Positions 53,873 through 64,000 of a stretch of 64,000 nt of DNA are shown one piece after another. The notes under the pieces were generated by a model. It saw nothing but the letters and a program-made list of their open reading frames with translations. It ran no database searches and was not told where the DNA came from. Position numbers and translations under genes: made by a program. Numbering within the stretch: the first letter of the stretch is position 1; every line of letters starts with the position of its first letter. The stretch lies in assembly GCF_000732925.1 (NCBI RefSeq), contig NZ_CP008953.1:8673001-8737000 (forward strand), written 5' to 3'. The stretch is from Amycolatopsis japonica (lineage in GTDB: Bacteria; Actinomycetota; Actinomycetes; Mycobacteriales; Pseudonocardiaceae).

Positions 53873-54615
53873 TCAGCGGTTGTTCTCATCGAAAAGTTCG
53901 CCCTCGAGCGGCAACTCGCCGCCCACCGGCGGGTCCACCGGGGCGCCACCCGGCTCGTGGTCGGTGACCCCGACCATCGCCGGACGCAGCACGCGCTCGC
54001 CGAAGCGGTAACCACGGCGCATGACCATGGTGACCGTCGGCCCGGTGACGTCCGGGGACGTGCTGTGCTGCACGGCCTCGTGCACGCTCGGGTCGAAGGG
54101 CTCGCCCTCGGTGCCGAACGCCTCGAGGCCCGACCGCTGCAGGCTTCCGACCAGCTTCTCGCCGACCGACTTGAAGGCACCGGTCAGGTCGCCGTGCTGC
54201 TCCGCGCGCTCGAGGTCGTCGAGCAGCGGGAGCAGATCGCCGACGACCGACGCCTTCGCGCCGACGACGACCTGCTCGCGGTCGCGGTCCACGCGCTTGC
54301 GGTAGTTGGCGTACTCCGCCTGGAGGCGCTGGAGGTCGGCGGTGCGTTCCGCCAGCTCCTTCTCCAGACCGGTGGCCACCGACACCGAATCGTCCACAAG
54401 GGACTCCCCGAGGCCGGGGCCCGCGTGTGCGGCGGGCTCCGGCTCGGTCTGCGCGGCGGCCTCTTCGGCCGGGGCGGCGTGCTTCGGGCCGTCCTGGGGT
54501 TCGGCGGCCGGGGCGGCCGGGCGGACCTCACCGGTCAGCGGGTCGATCCGCCTACGGTCCCGCACGACCACCGGTTCCTCCGGGCCCCGGCCCTCGGTTT
54601 CGTCGTAGCGTCCCG

Positions 54616-54619
<4 letters not shown>
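53873..54619 (-). CDS. grpE: Nucleotide exchange factor GrpE
   Basis: 248 residues. Acidic and Pro/Ala-rich N-terminal tail (about 1-85), long coiled coil with ELAERTADLQRLQAEYANYRKRVDRD, and C-terminal beta domain with GYRFGERVLRPAMVGV. Promotes ADP release from DnaK. GTG 54619 overlaps the dnaK stop by GTGA. Confidence 0.97.
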
Positions 54620-56487
<1,868 letters not shown>

Positions 56488-56532
56488 GGTGTGATCCTCC
56501 TGCTAGTTCGTGACCTGCACGTTCTCACCCAC

Positions 56533-56553
56533 CTTGAGTGGGCTCAACGCAAG
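56533..56553. promoter_or_regulatory. HAIR element 1 before dnaK
   Basis: CTTGAGT-N7-ACGCAAG, one mismatch to consensus, 46 bp upstream of the dnaK ATG. Confidence 0.85.
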
Positions 56554-56588
56554 TTGTATCGGGATGGTGGGGCTTCCGTCAAGCCGGA

Positions 56589-56609
56589 CTTGAGTCACCC
56601 TCACTCAAC
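56589..56609. promoter_or_regulatory. HAIR element 2 before dnaK
   Basis: CTTGAGT-N7-ACTCAAC, one mismatch, 56 bp from the first site start to start. Confidence 0.9.
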
Positions 56610-56653
56610 CTTGTATCCGGCTCAACGTGCGGCACGGTCGTCTTGTTCCCGGA

Positions 56654-58060
56654 CTACCGGCAGACCGTGCCCGGAGCGGGTGTGACACCGCTCACCAGGT
56701 ACTTCACCTCTTCGGAGCGCACGCAGGCCGAGTTCAGCAGCCCCGTGTGCCCGTACCCGGCGTCGACGAGCAACGTCGAGTTCTCGATGTTCCTCGCGAG
56801 CCCCTTCGCCCAAACGAGCGGCGTCGCCGGATCGTGTTCACCGCCGACCACGAGGATCGGCGCCGCGCCGCTCACCTTCTGCGGCCGCGGCAGGTACGCC
56901 GAGGGCACCGGCCAGGCCGCGCACCCGCTGGCCATGTCCCAGAACTCCGAGTACCGCCAGCCGTGCGGCGAGAGCGTCTTCACCAGTCCTTGCATCGCCC
57001 TCATGTCGGCGTAGGAGGTGAACGGCGAGCCGAAGTCGTGACAGCCGATCGAGCGATACGCGCCATAGGACGGGTCGAGCTGCGAATACGGCAGCAGTCC
57101 GTCCGCGTCGCCCGCCGTCGCGGCGTCGATCGCCTTCGCCAAGCCCGGCCAGAACGCGGGCAAGATGAGGTTGCCGTAGACCCCGGACGCCATCTCCTCG
57201 GCGGTCACGTTCCGCCCGAGCTGTTTCGACGGCACGCCGCCGGGCGTCCGCATCAAGGCGTCATAGGTGGCGAGGACGTCCTTGCCGCGAAGCACGCAGT
57301 CGGCCGACGTCGTGCACCACTTCGCGAAGTCCTTGAGGGCGCCTTCGGTCGCGACGGCTTCTTCGAGGACCGCCTGCCTGGTCGGCCGCGAGTGGTCGAC
57401 GGCGCCGTCGAGCACCATCGTCCGGATGCGGTTCGGATACTTCTCCGCGTACACGGCGCCGAGTTCGGAACCGTAGGAGACGCCGAGCCAGTTCACCTTC
57501 GGCTCCCCGAGGGCGCCACGGATCGCTTCGATGTCGTCCGCGGCATGCCAAGTGTCCATAGAGGACAGTGCTCGCCCGGTCCGCTTCAGGCATTCCTCGC
57601 CCGACGCGCGGTTGTGCGCGAGGAGCTTGTCGTAATCGGCACGGCTCCGCGGGAACCGGCCGACCGCCGGATCGTGCAGATCCGGCCCGCAGGCGATCGC
57701 GGGCGTGCTTTCGCCGACGCCGCGCGGATCGAATCCGATGACGTCGAACCGCTGCCGCACTTCGGCCATCTCCGGCTTGTCCAGCGCGAAACCGCGGCCG
57801 CCGTACTTGAGCACGGTGACCCCGGAACCACCCGGCCCGCCCGGATTCGTCAGCAGCGAACCGATACGGCGCCCGGGATCGGTCGCGGGCAGTTTCGCCA
57901 GCGCGATCGAAAACCCACCGCTCACCCGGAGATTCGCGCATTCCAGCGTCGGCGCGTACTCGGTAGCGCACGGCTTCCAGTCGATCCCGGACGCGGCGGA
58001 CGCCGTCAGCGCGGTGAGCGGAAGCAGGGCCAGCGCGGCGACGGCGGCGAGCGCCTTCAT
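56654..58060 (-). CDS. Secreted alpha/beta-hydrolase, tripeptidyl-aminopeptidase (TAP) type
   Basis: 468 residues. Signal peptide with TALTASAA cleavage region; alpha/beta-hydrolase fold with oxyanion segment NPGGPGGSG, nucleophile Ser in GVSYGSE, Asp in GGEHDPATP and His in GYGHTGLL. The C-terminal TAP-like domain matches the Streptomyces SlpD/Tap peptidases. ATG 58060 overlaps the upstream DUF4097 stop (ATGA). Expected to release N-terminal peptides outside the cell. Confidence 0.92.
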   Translation of the reverse strand: MKALAAVAALALLPLTALTASAASGIDWKPCATEYAPTLECANLRVSGGFSIALAKLPATDPGRRIGSLLTNPGGPGGSGVTVLKYGGRGFALDKPEMAEVRQRFDVIGFDPRGVGESTPAIACGPDLHDPAVGRFPRSRADYDKLLAHNRASGEECLKRTGRALSSMDTWHAADDIEAIRGALGEPKVNWLGVSYGSELGAVYAEKYPNRIRTMVLDGAVDHSRPTRQAVLEEAVATEGALKDFAKWCTTSADCVLRGKDVLATYDALMRTPGGVPSKQLGRNVTAEEMASGVYGNLILPAFWPGLAKAIDAATAGDADGLLPYSQLDPSYGAYRSIGCHDFGSPFTSYADMRAMQGLVKTLSPHGWRYSEFWDMASGCAAWPVPSAYLPRPQKVSGAAPILVVGGEHDPATPLVWAKGLARNIENSTLLVDAGYGHTGLLNSACVRSEEVKYLVSGVTPAPGTVCR

Positions 58061-58728
58061 GCGGGCTTCACCGTGATCGAGCCGGTGCCGGACTGGAGGT
58101 CCAGGACGTTCGCCGAAGCCTGGTCCTGCCGCACGCCACCGGTCTCGACCTTGCCGGTCTCCGCCTTCGCGCGAACCTGGTACGCGCCGTCGGGAACGGT
58201 GACGACGACCTTGCCGACCTCCGCGTTCGCGGTGACCGCGCCCGGCTTCGCCAGGCCGATCTCGATGTCGCCGGTGCCGGTGCGCAGGTTGACCGGCCCG
58301 GACGTGCCCATCACCTTGAAGTCGCCGACGTCGCCCTTCAGGTCGACCGAGGCGGCGCGGGTGAGGGTGATCTTGCCGGTGCCGATGGACCCGGAGATCG
58401 CCAGCTCGCGCGGCACCACGACGTCGTAGTCCACGCCGCACTGCTGACAGCCGCCGAGGACCAGCGTGCCGTTCTCGACGCTGTACGTCTTTCCGGGATT
58501 CTTGCCGTTATAAGTCACTTCGCGGCGCAGCGAGACGGGCGCGCCGTCCTCGACCCGCAGCGTGACCGCGCCGACCGGCACGTCCACCCGGATCGCGGTG
58601 ATCTGCTCGGTGACGGGCGCGCCGTCACTCAGTTTCTGCTGGAATTCCCCTGTGCAGCCGACGATCCCGAAGGCGGTCAGCGCGCCGAGAGCGAGCGCGC
58701 CGAGAACGCGCTTCTCCTTGTTCCCCAT
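58057..58728 (-). CDS. DUF4097 family lipoprotein
   Basis: 223 residues. N-terminal lipobox GIVGC; then a regular beta-helix-like region with SIGTGKITL, DLKGDVGDFKV, NLRTGTGDIEI and LDLQSGTGSITV repeated about every 20 residues. DUF4097 proteins are putative surface beta-solenoids. It is a paralogue of the next upstream gene and is translationally coupled to the peptidase. Confidence 0.88.
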   Translation of the reverse strand: MGNKEKRVLGALALGALTAFGIVGCTGEFQQKLSDGAPVTEQITAIRVDVPVGAVTLRVEDGAPVSLRREVTYNGKNPGKTYSVENGTLVLGGCQQCGVDYDVVVPRELAISGSIGTGKITLTRAASVDLKGDVGDFKVMGTSGPVNLRTGTGDIEIGLAKPGAVTANAEVGKVVVTVPDGAYQVRAKAETGKVETGGVRQDQASANVLDLQSGTGSITVKPA

Positions 58729-58754
58729 GAGAAAGTATTCCCCCGATAAGTCTG

Positions 58755-59522
58755 TCAGGCCGCTTTGACCGTGACGCTTCCGCTGTCGGTGTTGAGATCG
58801 AGCTTGTGCTGGGCCGAACCGGACTGGTTCACGCCGATGTCGCGGTGGCCGCTGCCGGTGTCGCCGGTGACGTTGTACTCACCCGACGGGACGGTGACCT
58901 CGACCGAACCGCTGTCGGTCCGCGCGGTGACGTCGGCACCCTTGAGGAGTTCGAGTTCGATACGGCCGCTGTCGGTCCGCGCTTCGACGTTGCCGCCGAG
59001 CCGTTCTCCCTTGATACCGCCGGAAGCCGCCTGCACCGTGACGGCCTGCCCGATGTTCGCCAGGTCGACGCGACCGGCTTCGGACCGCACCTTCACGGTG
59101 CCCGGCACGTCGCGCACCTCGACCCGGCCGGAGTCGACCGTGACGTCCACAGTGGACGCTCCGGCGATATCGAGCGCCCCCGAGTCCAGCTTGCCCGAGA
59201 CCGGGATACCCGCCGGGACCACCACGTCGTAGGCGACCTCGCAGGAGGAGCCGCAGTCGGCGAGGATCAGGGTGTCGCCGTCCACGCGGAAGGCGTCGCC
59301 CGGTTTGCTGCCGCGGTACTCGAACTGCTGGTGGATCCGCACCGGCCCCTCGCCGGCGTGAACCTTGACGCGGCCCTCCTCGTTGTCGATGCGCACACTG
59401 CGGATCGGCTGGGCCACCTCCGCGGTGGCCTCCGCGTCGGACGGCCACCACCAGCCGAGGCCGGTGAGGACACCGACGCCGATCAAGGCGATGCCGCCGA
59501 TTGCGAGGAGTGGGCGCGCCAT
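58755..59522 (-). CDS. DUF4097 family membrane-anchored protein
   Basis: 255 residues. One N-terminal helix (LLAIGGIALIGVGVLTGLG), then a beta-solenoid with about six DSGxxxV repeats: KLDSGALDI, TVDSGRVEV, RSEAGRVDL, AASGGIKG, RTDSGRIEL, RTDSGSVEV. First gene of a three-gene unit with its paralogue and the peptidase. Function unknown. Confidence 0.88.
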   Translation of the reverse strand: MARPLLAIGGIALIGVGVLTGLGWWWPSDAEATAEVAQPIRSVRIDNEEGRVKVHAGEGPVRIHQQFEYRGSKPGDAFRVDGDTLILADCGSSCEVAYDVVVPAGIPVSGKLDSGALDIAGASTVDVTVDSGRVEVRDVPGTVKVRSEAGRVDLANIGQAVTVQAASGGIKGERLGGNVEARTDSGRIELELLKGADVTARTDSGSVEVTVPSGEYNVTGDTGSGHRDIGVNQSGSAQHKLDLNTDSGSVTVKAA

Positions 59523-59683
59523 GGTCTTGAGTCCCTCCAGAGCAGGTTTTCGTGTAACCCGACGCTAAGGGCACCACGACGGCTTGGACATAGGGGTAAC
59601 CCCCGGATTCGTCCCTGAACCCGCGCCGGGGACCTCGGGGTCATAACCTGGCTCCGTCATCTGTTCAACGACCAGGAGGACGC

Positions 59684-60223
59684 ATGCCGCAGGCACCCGA
59701 TCCGTACAGCTTCCTGCCCGATCTGCCTGCCTTCACCCTGAGCAGCACCGACATCGAAGAAGGCGGCTTCCTGCCGACACCCCAGCTTTCCGGGATCTTC
59801 GGCGCGGGCGGCGAGGACCGTTCCCCGCAGCTGTCGTGGGAGGGGTTCCCCGCTGAGACCAAGAGCTTCGCCGTGACCTGCTACGACCCCGACGCCCCGA
59901 CGGCGAGCGGATTCTGGCACTGGGCGGTGTTCAACATCCCGGCGTCGGTGACCGCGCTGGCCGCGAACGCGGGCGATGAAGCGGGCTCCGGTCTGCCGGA
60001 GGGCGCCGTCACCCTGAAGGGGGACGGCGGCGTGAAGCAGTTCCTCGGCGCGGCTCCGCCGCCCGGACACGGGCCGCACCGGTACATCTTCGCGGTGCAC
60101 GCCGTCGACGTCGAAAAGCTGGAAGTCGGCGAGGACGCGACGCCGGCGTTCCTCGGCTTCAACCTCTTCGGCCACGCGATCGCCCGGGCGTCGCTGACGG
60201 CCCTGCACGAGAACAAGGGCTGA
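59684..60223 (+). CDS. PEBP-like (YbhB/YbcL) protein
   Basis: 179 residues. GGEDRSPQLSWEGFPAETKSFAV and CYDPDAPTASGFWHWAVFNIP hold the conserved Asp-Pro-Asp and His of the phosphatidylethanolamine-binding fold; GHGPHRYIFAVHAVD completes the ligand site. Cytoplasmic Raf-kinase-inhibitor-like family of unclear role in bacteria. Ribosome site CAGGAGGA. Its TGA stop lies in a repeat arm (60220-60296). Confidence 0.95.
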   Translation: MPQAPDPYSFLPDLPAFTLSSTDIEEGGFLPTPQLSGIFGAGGEDRSPQLSWEGFPAETKSFAVTCYDPDAPTASGFWHWAVFNIPASVTALAANAGDEAGSGLPEGAVTLKGDGGVKQFLGAAPPPGHGPHRYIFAVHAVDVEKLEVGEDATPAFLGFNLFGHAIARASLTALHENKG

Positions 60224-60296
60224 AGGACGCTTTCCCCGCATGACACGCGGTGAAGGACGCTTTCACCACGTCTCATGCGGGGAAGGTCCCCTTCAG
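60220..60296. repeat. 77-bp nested TGAAGG inverted repeat between convergent genes
   Basis: Outer arms CTGAAGGACGC...GCATGA (60220-60243) and the complement (60273-60296), with several mismatches, enclose another TGAAGGACGCTTTCAcc unit. Each arm carries the stop codon of the gene it abuts (TGA of CTGAAGG): PEBP at 60221-60223 and GNAT at 60295-60293. Confidence 0.8.
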
Positions 60297-60727
60297 CACT
60301 GCCCGTTCGCCCGGCCCCGCTCCATGTACTGCCCTTCGGGCGGGTCGCCGAAGCCGAACTGCCGGTACAACCCGTGCGCGTCGGCGGTGTGCAGCATCCA
60401 CCGGAATTCCGCGCCCGGTCCGTTGTCGATCATCTCCCGGACCAGTTCCTTGCCGAGCCCCGCGCCACGCGCCTCGTCGACGACGAAGACGTCCGCGAGA
60501 TAAGCACTGCCGATGGTGTCCGAGAACGCCCTCGCGAAGCCGACCAGGCGACCGGTCGAGGTCTCGTACGCGCCCACGACGCGCCAAGCGTTCCTGAAGA
60601 CCTTCTCGACCAGTTCGCGGTCTCGCCACTTGCCCCAGTAGACGCCGGTGGACAGGTGCTTCCACACCACGTCGAGGTCCACCCGTGCCGGGTCGTCATC
60701 CAGTTCGTATGCGCCGACGATCCTCAT
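60293..60727 (-). CDS. GNAT family N-acetyltransferase
   Basis: 144 residues. The acetyl-CoA-binding segment is ADVFVVDEARGAGLGKELVREM, followed by WMLHTADAHGLYRQFGF. Typical size and layout of single-domain GNAT enzymes. The stop lies in the repeat arm shared with the PEBP gene. Substrate unknown. Confidence 0.92.
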   Translation of the reverse strand: MRIVGAYELDDDPARVDLDVVWKHLSTGVYWGKWRDRELVEKVFRNAWRVVGAYETSTGRLVGFARAFSDTIGSAYLADVFVVDEARGAGLGKELVREMIDNGPGAEFRWMLHTADAHGLYRQFGFGDPPEGQYMERGRANGQC

Positions 60728-60749
60728 GATCCGAACGCTACCCAGCAGG

Positions 60750-61310
60750 TCAACGAGGTTTCAGCAGGTAGTCCACCACCGGCCGCAGTTCCTCCGCGGA
60801 CGGCGGCTCGTCGTCGATGAGGCCCTGGATCAGCAGACCGTCGATCCCGGCGAGGAACACCCGGAACGCGACCTCGTCGTCGTGCCGAACCATCGAGGTG
60901 AGCACGTCCAGCCAGCGCCGGGCGGCGGGCCGCAGCTCGGGTTTGCGGGCGGCCAGCAGGTACAGCTCGTACTCCGCCATCGTCCGCCCGCGGCTCGGGC
61001 CCAGCGCCTCCGCGAGCAGCCCGGCGACCTCTTCCGCGCCGCGGCTGCCGCGCGACCGGGCGCGGTCGATCATCCAGTAGACCTCGGTCGCCATATCCCT
61101 CGCGCACGAGATGAGGGTGGCGATCAGCAGATCGTCGAGGCTCGAGAAGTGATAGGTCGTCGAAGCCGTCGGCACGCCCGCCTCGGCGGCGACCGTCCGA
61201 TGGGTGACGCCGGCGACGCCGTCCCGTTCGATCACCCGCAACGCGGCCGCGATGATCTCCTCACGCCGCTTCTCGCCCCTGGCCTTGCGGCCGTCGACCT
61301 GGATCTTCAC
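60750..61310 (-). CDS. TetR family regulator
   Basis: 186 residues. HTH VTHRTVAAEAGVPTASTTYHFSSLDDLLIATL (about 35-65). It starts at GTG 61310, immediately after the SMR stop TAA, so the two are one transcript with the SMR gene first. Likely autorepressor and repressor of the SMR exporter. Confidence 0.93.
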   Translation of the reverse strand: MKIQVDGRKARGEKRREEIIAAALRVIERDGVAGVTHRTVAAEAGVPTASTTYHFSSLDDLLIATLISCARDMATEVYWMIDRARSRGSRGAEEVAGLLAEALGPSRGRTMAEYELYLLAARKPELRPAARRWLDVLTSMVRHDDEVAFRVFLAGIDGLLIQGLIDDEPPSAEELRPVVDYLLKPR

Positions 61311-61637
61311 TTAGTGCGCGCTCCCTGCCTCGATCAACACGACGCCGCCGACCACCAGTACCAGACCGGCGATCACGGAGAGGTTGACCGGCTCCTTGAA
61401 GAACACCATCCCGACGGCCGCCACCAGCGCGACCCCGGCCGCGGCCCAGATCGCGTACGCGACGCTCACCGGCACGCCCGCCTTCAGTACATACGCGAGC
61501 GCGACGAACGCGACGGCGTATCCGACGACCACGACGATCGACGGCCCCACCTTGCTGAAGCCCTCGGAAAGTTTCAACGACACCGTCGCGGATACCTCAG
61601 CGGCGATGGCCAAAGCCAGAAGGAGATACGCACCCAT
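61311..61637 (-). CDS. SMR family multidrug exporter
   Basis: 108 residues, four helices. Glu14 in AIAAEVSAT is the conserved proton/drug-binding carboxylate; GVPVSVAYAIWAAAGVALVA matches EmrE/Mmr. Dimer in the membrane exporting cationic drugs for protons. A palindrome 18 bp upstream of the start is the likely TetR site. Confidence 0.93.
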   Translation of the reverse strand: MGAYLLLALAIAAEVSATVSLKLSEGFSKVGPSIVVVVGYAVAFVALAYVLKAGVPVSVAYAIWAAAGVALVAAVGMVFFKEPVNLSVIAGLVLVVGGVVLIEAGSAH

Positions 61638-61654
61638 GTCACAAAAACTACCTG

Positions 61655-61664
61655 GACGATCGTC
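61655..61664. promoter_or_regulatory. GACGATCGTC palindrome upstream of SMR/TetR operon
   Basis: Perfect 10-bp palindrome (AAGACGATCGTCCA context on the coding strand), 18 bp before the SMR start. Probable TetR operator by position. Confidence 0.6.
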
Positions 61665-61719
61665 TTAAAACCAAGAGAGGCGTACACCACATCGGTGGGA
61701 CTTGGGCGCGGTCAGTGGG

Positions 61720-61733
61720 TTACCCATCAGTAA
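61720..61733. promoter_or_regulatory. TTACCCATCAGTAA palindromic site before etfD
   Basis: TTAC-N6-GTAA, 71 bp upstream of the etfD start. Related to sites at 4308-4334 and 5776-5790. A lipid-responsive TetR site is a reasonable guess. Confidence 0.45.
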
Positions 61734-61804
61734 GAAGCATTAGTCTGCCCGAACCACACTCTGCCCACTCACCACTTGGCTTCACGGACGAAAGGCACCC
61801 GACG

Positions 61805-64000
61805 ATGGGCGCTGTACAGCTGACGCTCGGCGGGATCGCGGTCCTGCTCGGCGTCGTCGCCTGGGGAATGTTCTTCGCGACCGTCGCCCGCTTCGTGCGG
61901 GTGATCCGCCTCGGCCAGCCGGACTCGACCCGCAACGGGCCGTTCATCCCGCGGATGAAGACCTTGATCAAGGAATTCGCCGCGCACACCCGGATGAACA
62001 AGGTCAAGAGCGTCGGCCCGGCGCACTGGCTGGTCATGTGGGGCTTCCTGCTCGGCTCCCTCACGGTGTTCGAGGCGTACGGCGAGGTCTTCGTCCCGAC
62101 CTGGGGCTGGCCCATCCTCGACGACTGGTCGCTGTTCCACCTGCTCATGGAGCTGCTCGGCGTCGGCACCATCGTCGGCATCCTGGTGCTGATCGGGATC
62201 CGGCAGAAGAACCACCCGCGCCGCGCGGACCGGCAGTCCCGCTTCCAGGGCTCCAACTTCAAATGGGCGTACTTCGTCGAGGCCGTCGTGCTCATCGAGG
62301 GCATCGGCATCCTCGGTGTCCGCGCCGCGAAGTCCGCGCTGGGCGTCCACGAGATCCCGATCTGGGCCTCGTTCGTCTCGCATCCGGTCGGCCTGCTGCT
62401 GCCGTCGAGCCTGAACCTCGTCACGGTGTTCGCGTTCGTCAAGCTGATGAGCGCCACCATCTGGCTGATCGTCGTGGCACGCACCATGACGATGGGCGTC
62501 GCCTGGCACCGGTTCAGCGCCTTCTTCAACATCTACTTCAAGCGCGAGGCCGACGGCGGCGTCGCGCTGGGCGCGCTCAAGCCGATGATGAGCAACGGCA
62601 AGGTGCTCGACCTCGAAGAGGCGGACCCGGACGAGGACACCTTCGGCGTCGGCAAGATCGAGGACTTCAGCTGGAAGGGCTGGCTGGACTTCTCCACCTG
62701 CACCGAATGCGGCCGTTGCCAGTCGCAGTGCCCCGCGTGGAACACCGGCAAGCCGCTTTCGCCGAAGCTGCTCATCACGCAGCTTCGCGACCACGCCTAC
62801 GCGAAGGCGCCGTACCTGCTCGCGGGCGGCAAGCGCGACATGGCCGGCGACGAGGTCGGCTTGTCCGGCGACGACATGTACGCGGGTATCGACGTCCTGG
62901 CGATCGCGGAGTCCCAGAAGGCCCTCATCGGTGACGACGGTGGCGTCATCGACCCCGAGGTGCTGTGGTCCTGCACCTCGTGCGGCGCTTGCGTCGAGCA
63001 GTGCCCGGTGGACATCGAGCACGTCGACCACATCGTCGACATGCGCCGCTACCAGGTGATGATCGAGTCCGCGTTCCCCAGCGAGCTCAACGGGATGTTC
63101 AAGAACCTGGAGAACAAGGGCAACCCGTGGGGCCAGAACGCCAAGGACCGGCTCGCCTGGACCGAGGACCTGGACTTCGAGGTGCCGGTGTTCGACGGCG
63201 ACCTCGGCGACACCGAGTACCTCTTCTGGGTCGGTTGTGCCGGCGCGTTCGAGGACCGCGCGAAGAAGACCACGCGGGCCGTCGCGGAGCTGCTGCACAT
63301 CGCGGGCGTCAAGTACACCGTGCTCGGCTCGGAGGAGTCCTGCACCGGTGACCCGGCCCGCCGCGCGGGCAACGAGTTCCTGTTCCAGATGCTGGCGCAG
63401 CAGAACGTCGAGATCCTGAACTCGGTGTTCGAGGGCCGCGAACGCAAGGCGCGCAAGGTGGTCGTCACCTGTGCCCACTGCTTCAACACCCTCGCGAACG
63501 AGTACCCGGAGCTCGGCGGCCAGTTCGACGTCGTGCACCACACGCAGCTGCTCAACCGCCTGGTGCGGGAGAAGCACCTGACCCCGGTGGCCCCGGTCGC
63601 CGAGGACGTCACCTACCACGACCCGTGCTACCTGGGCCGCCACAACAAGGTCTACGACGCTCCCCGTGAGCTCGTCGGCGCTTCGGGCGCCCAGCTGCGC
63701 GAGATGCCGCGGCACGGCGACCGCTCGATGTGCTGTGGCGCCGGCGGCGCGCGGATGTGGATGGAAGAGAAGATCGGCAAGCGGATCAACGTCGAGCGCG
63801 TGGACGAGGCGCTCGGCACCGCGCCGTCGAAGATCGCGACCGGCTGCCCGTTCTGCCGCGTGATGCTCACCGACGGCGTCACCGCGCGCCAGAGCGACGG
63901 GCAGGCGAGCGAGAAGGTCGAGGTCGTCGACGTCGCCCAGCTGCTGCTGACCGCCGTCAAGCGGAAGCCGGAGCCGCAACTGGTCCCGGCGGGAGCGCCC
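61805..64000 (+). CDS. etfD: EtfD-like membrane Fe-S oxidoreductase, 3' end beyond window edge
   Basis: 732 codons are visible with no stop. N-terminal five-helix membrane domain (heme-type HWLVMWGF), two [4Fe-4S] motifs CTECGRCQSQCP and CTSCGACVEQCP, then CCG (heterodisulfide-reductase) cysteines in CYLGRHN, CCGAGGARMW and CPFCRVM. It matches Rv0338c/EtfD, which passes electrons from electron-transfer flavoprotein to menaquinone in fatty-acid beta-oxidation. A GAAAGG site precedes ATG 61805. The missing part should add about 100 to 150 residues. Confidence 0.93.
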   Translation, partial: MGAVQLTLGGIAVLLGVVAWGMFFATVARFVRVIRLGQPDSTRNGPFIPRMKTLIKEFAAHTRMNKVKSVGPAHWLVMWGFLLGSLTVFEAYGEVFVPTWGWPILDDWSLFHLLMELLGVGTIVGILVLIGIRQKNHPRRADRQSRFQGSNFKWAYFVEAVVLIEGIGILGVRAAKSALGVHEIPIWASFVSHPVGLLLPSSLNLVTVFAFVKLMSATIWLIVVARTMTMGVAWHRFSAFFNIYFKREADGGVALGALKPMMSNGKVLDLEEADPDEDTFGVGKIEDFSWKGWLDFSTCTECGRCQSQCPAWNTGKPLSPKLLITQLRDHAYAKAPYLLAGGKRDMAGDEVGLSGDDMYAGIDVLAIAESQKALIGDDGGVIDPEVLWSCTSCGACVEQCPVDIEHVDHIVDMRRYQVMIESAFPSELNGMFKNLENKGNPWGQNAKDRLAWTEDLDFEVPVFDGDLGDTEYLFWVGCAGAFEDRAKKTTRAVAELLHIAGVKYTVLGSEESCTGDPARRAGNEFLFQMLAQQNVEILNSVFEGRERKARKVVVTCAHCFNTLANEYPELGGQFDVVHHTQLLNRLVREKHLTPVAPVAEDVTYHDPCYLGRHNKVYDAPRELVGASGAQLREMPRHGDRSMCCGAGGARMWMEEKIGKRINVERVDEALGTAPSKIATGCPFCRVMLTDGVTARQSDGQASEKVEVVDVAQLLLTAVKRKPEPQLVPAGAP

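Noticed and set aside
61769..63979. Long antisense frame (over 730 codons) opposite etfD
   Set aside because: Low-complexity Arg/Glu/His-rich shadow; the sense strand has all EtfD motifs.

Overview
The window is GC-rich (roughly 70%) actinobacterial chromosome. F420-type oxidoreductases, an HspR-controlled dnaK-grpE-dnaJ-hspR operon with HAIR operators, EtfD, an AAC(2')-I type acetyltransferase and many GTG starts point to the Pseudonocardiaceae, most likely Amycolatopsis or a close relative. That placement is inference from gene content. I see no tRNA, rRNA, CRISPR array, prophage or biosynthetic megasynthase. It is mostly ordinary core and accessory chromosome with an unusual load of short palindromic repeats.

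Layout. 1-13.9 kb: a DUF4143 ATPase cut by the left edge, fructose-bisphosphate aldolase, an F420-type LLM oxidoreductase, an aldo/keto reductase, a tight five-gene redox operon (SDR, PPOX, Baeyer-Villiger-type monooxygenase, ferritin-like diiron protein, PDR-type [2Fe-2S] reductase), a sigma factor, NagA, DedA and a second DUF4143 ATPase. 14-23.3 kb: a FAD-linked oxidase read in frame with an MFS exporter, its divergent TetR with twin operators, a MarR/MFS pair, DedA, VOC and SDR proteins. 23.3-29.7 kb: an FrcBCAK-like sugar ABC transporter with two kinases, a divergent LacI with a perfect 24-bp operator, and a LacI paralogue lacking the DNA-binding domain. 29.8-42.9 kb: AAC(2')-I, GH76, a lone molybdopterin oxidoreductase, TrmH-type methyltransferase, pyrE with a terminator, a MacB-like ABC pair, a PepSY lipoprotein, a broken mgtC, an SDR and two unknown proteins.

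43-64 kb: clpB, an MFS permease, a MarR, two tandem flavohemoglobin-like proteins, an AA10 copper monooxygenase translationally coupled to a DUF305 lipoprotein, the hsp70 operon, a TAP-type peptidase behind two DUF4097 proteins, a PEBP protein, a TetR/SMR pair, and the 5' part of etfD cut by the right edge.

The repeats fall into families: ~62-bp inverted repeats built on GCATTCAGAGGACnAAATGC; 47-57-bp hairpins built on TGAAGG/CCTTCA; 53-bp hairpins followed by arrays with exact 21-bp periodicity; and GTTGCGAAAG hairpins. One ~62-bp element lies inside the coding sequence of a sugar kinase, and repeat arms supply the stop codons of several genes. Both DUF4143 genes are preceded by three copies of a related motif at 23-bp spacing. 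These repeats, the diiron protein/reductase pair and the LPMO/DUF305 pair are the least explained parts of the window.
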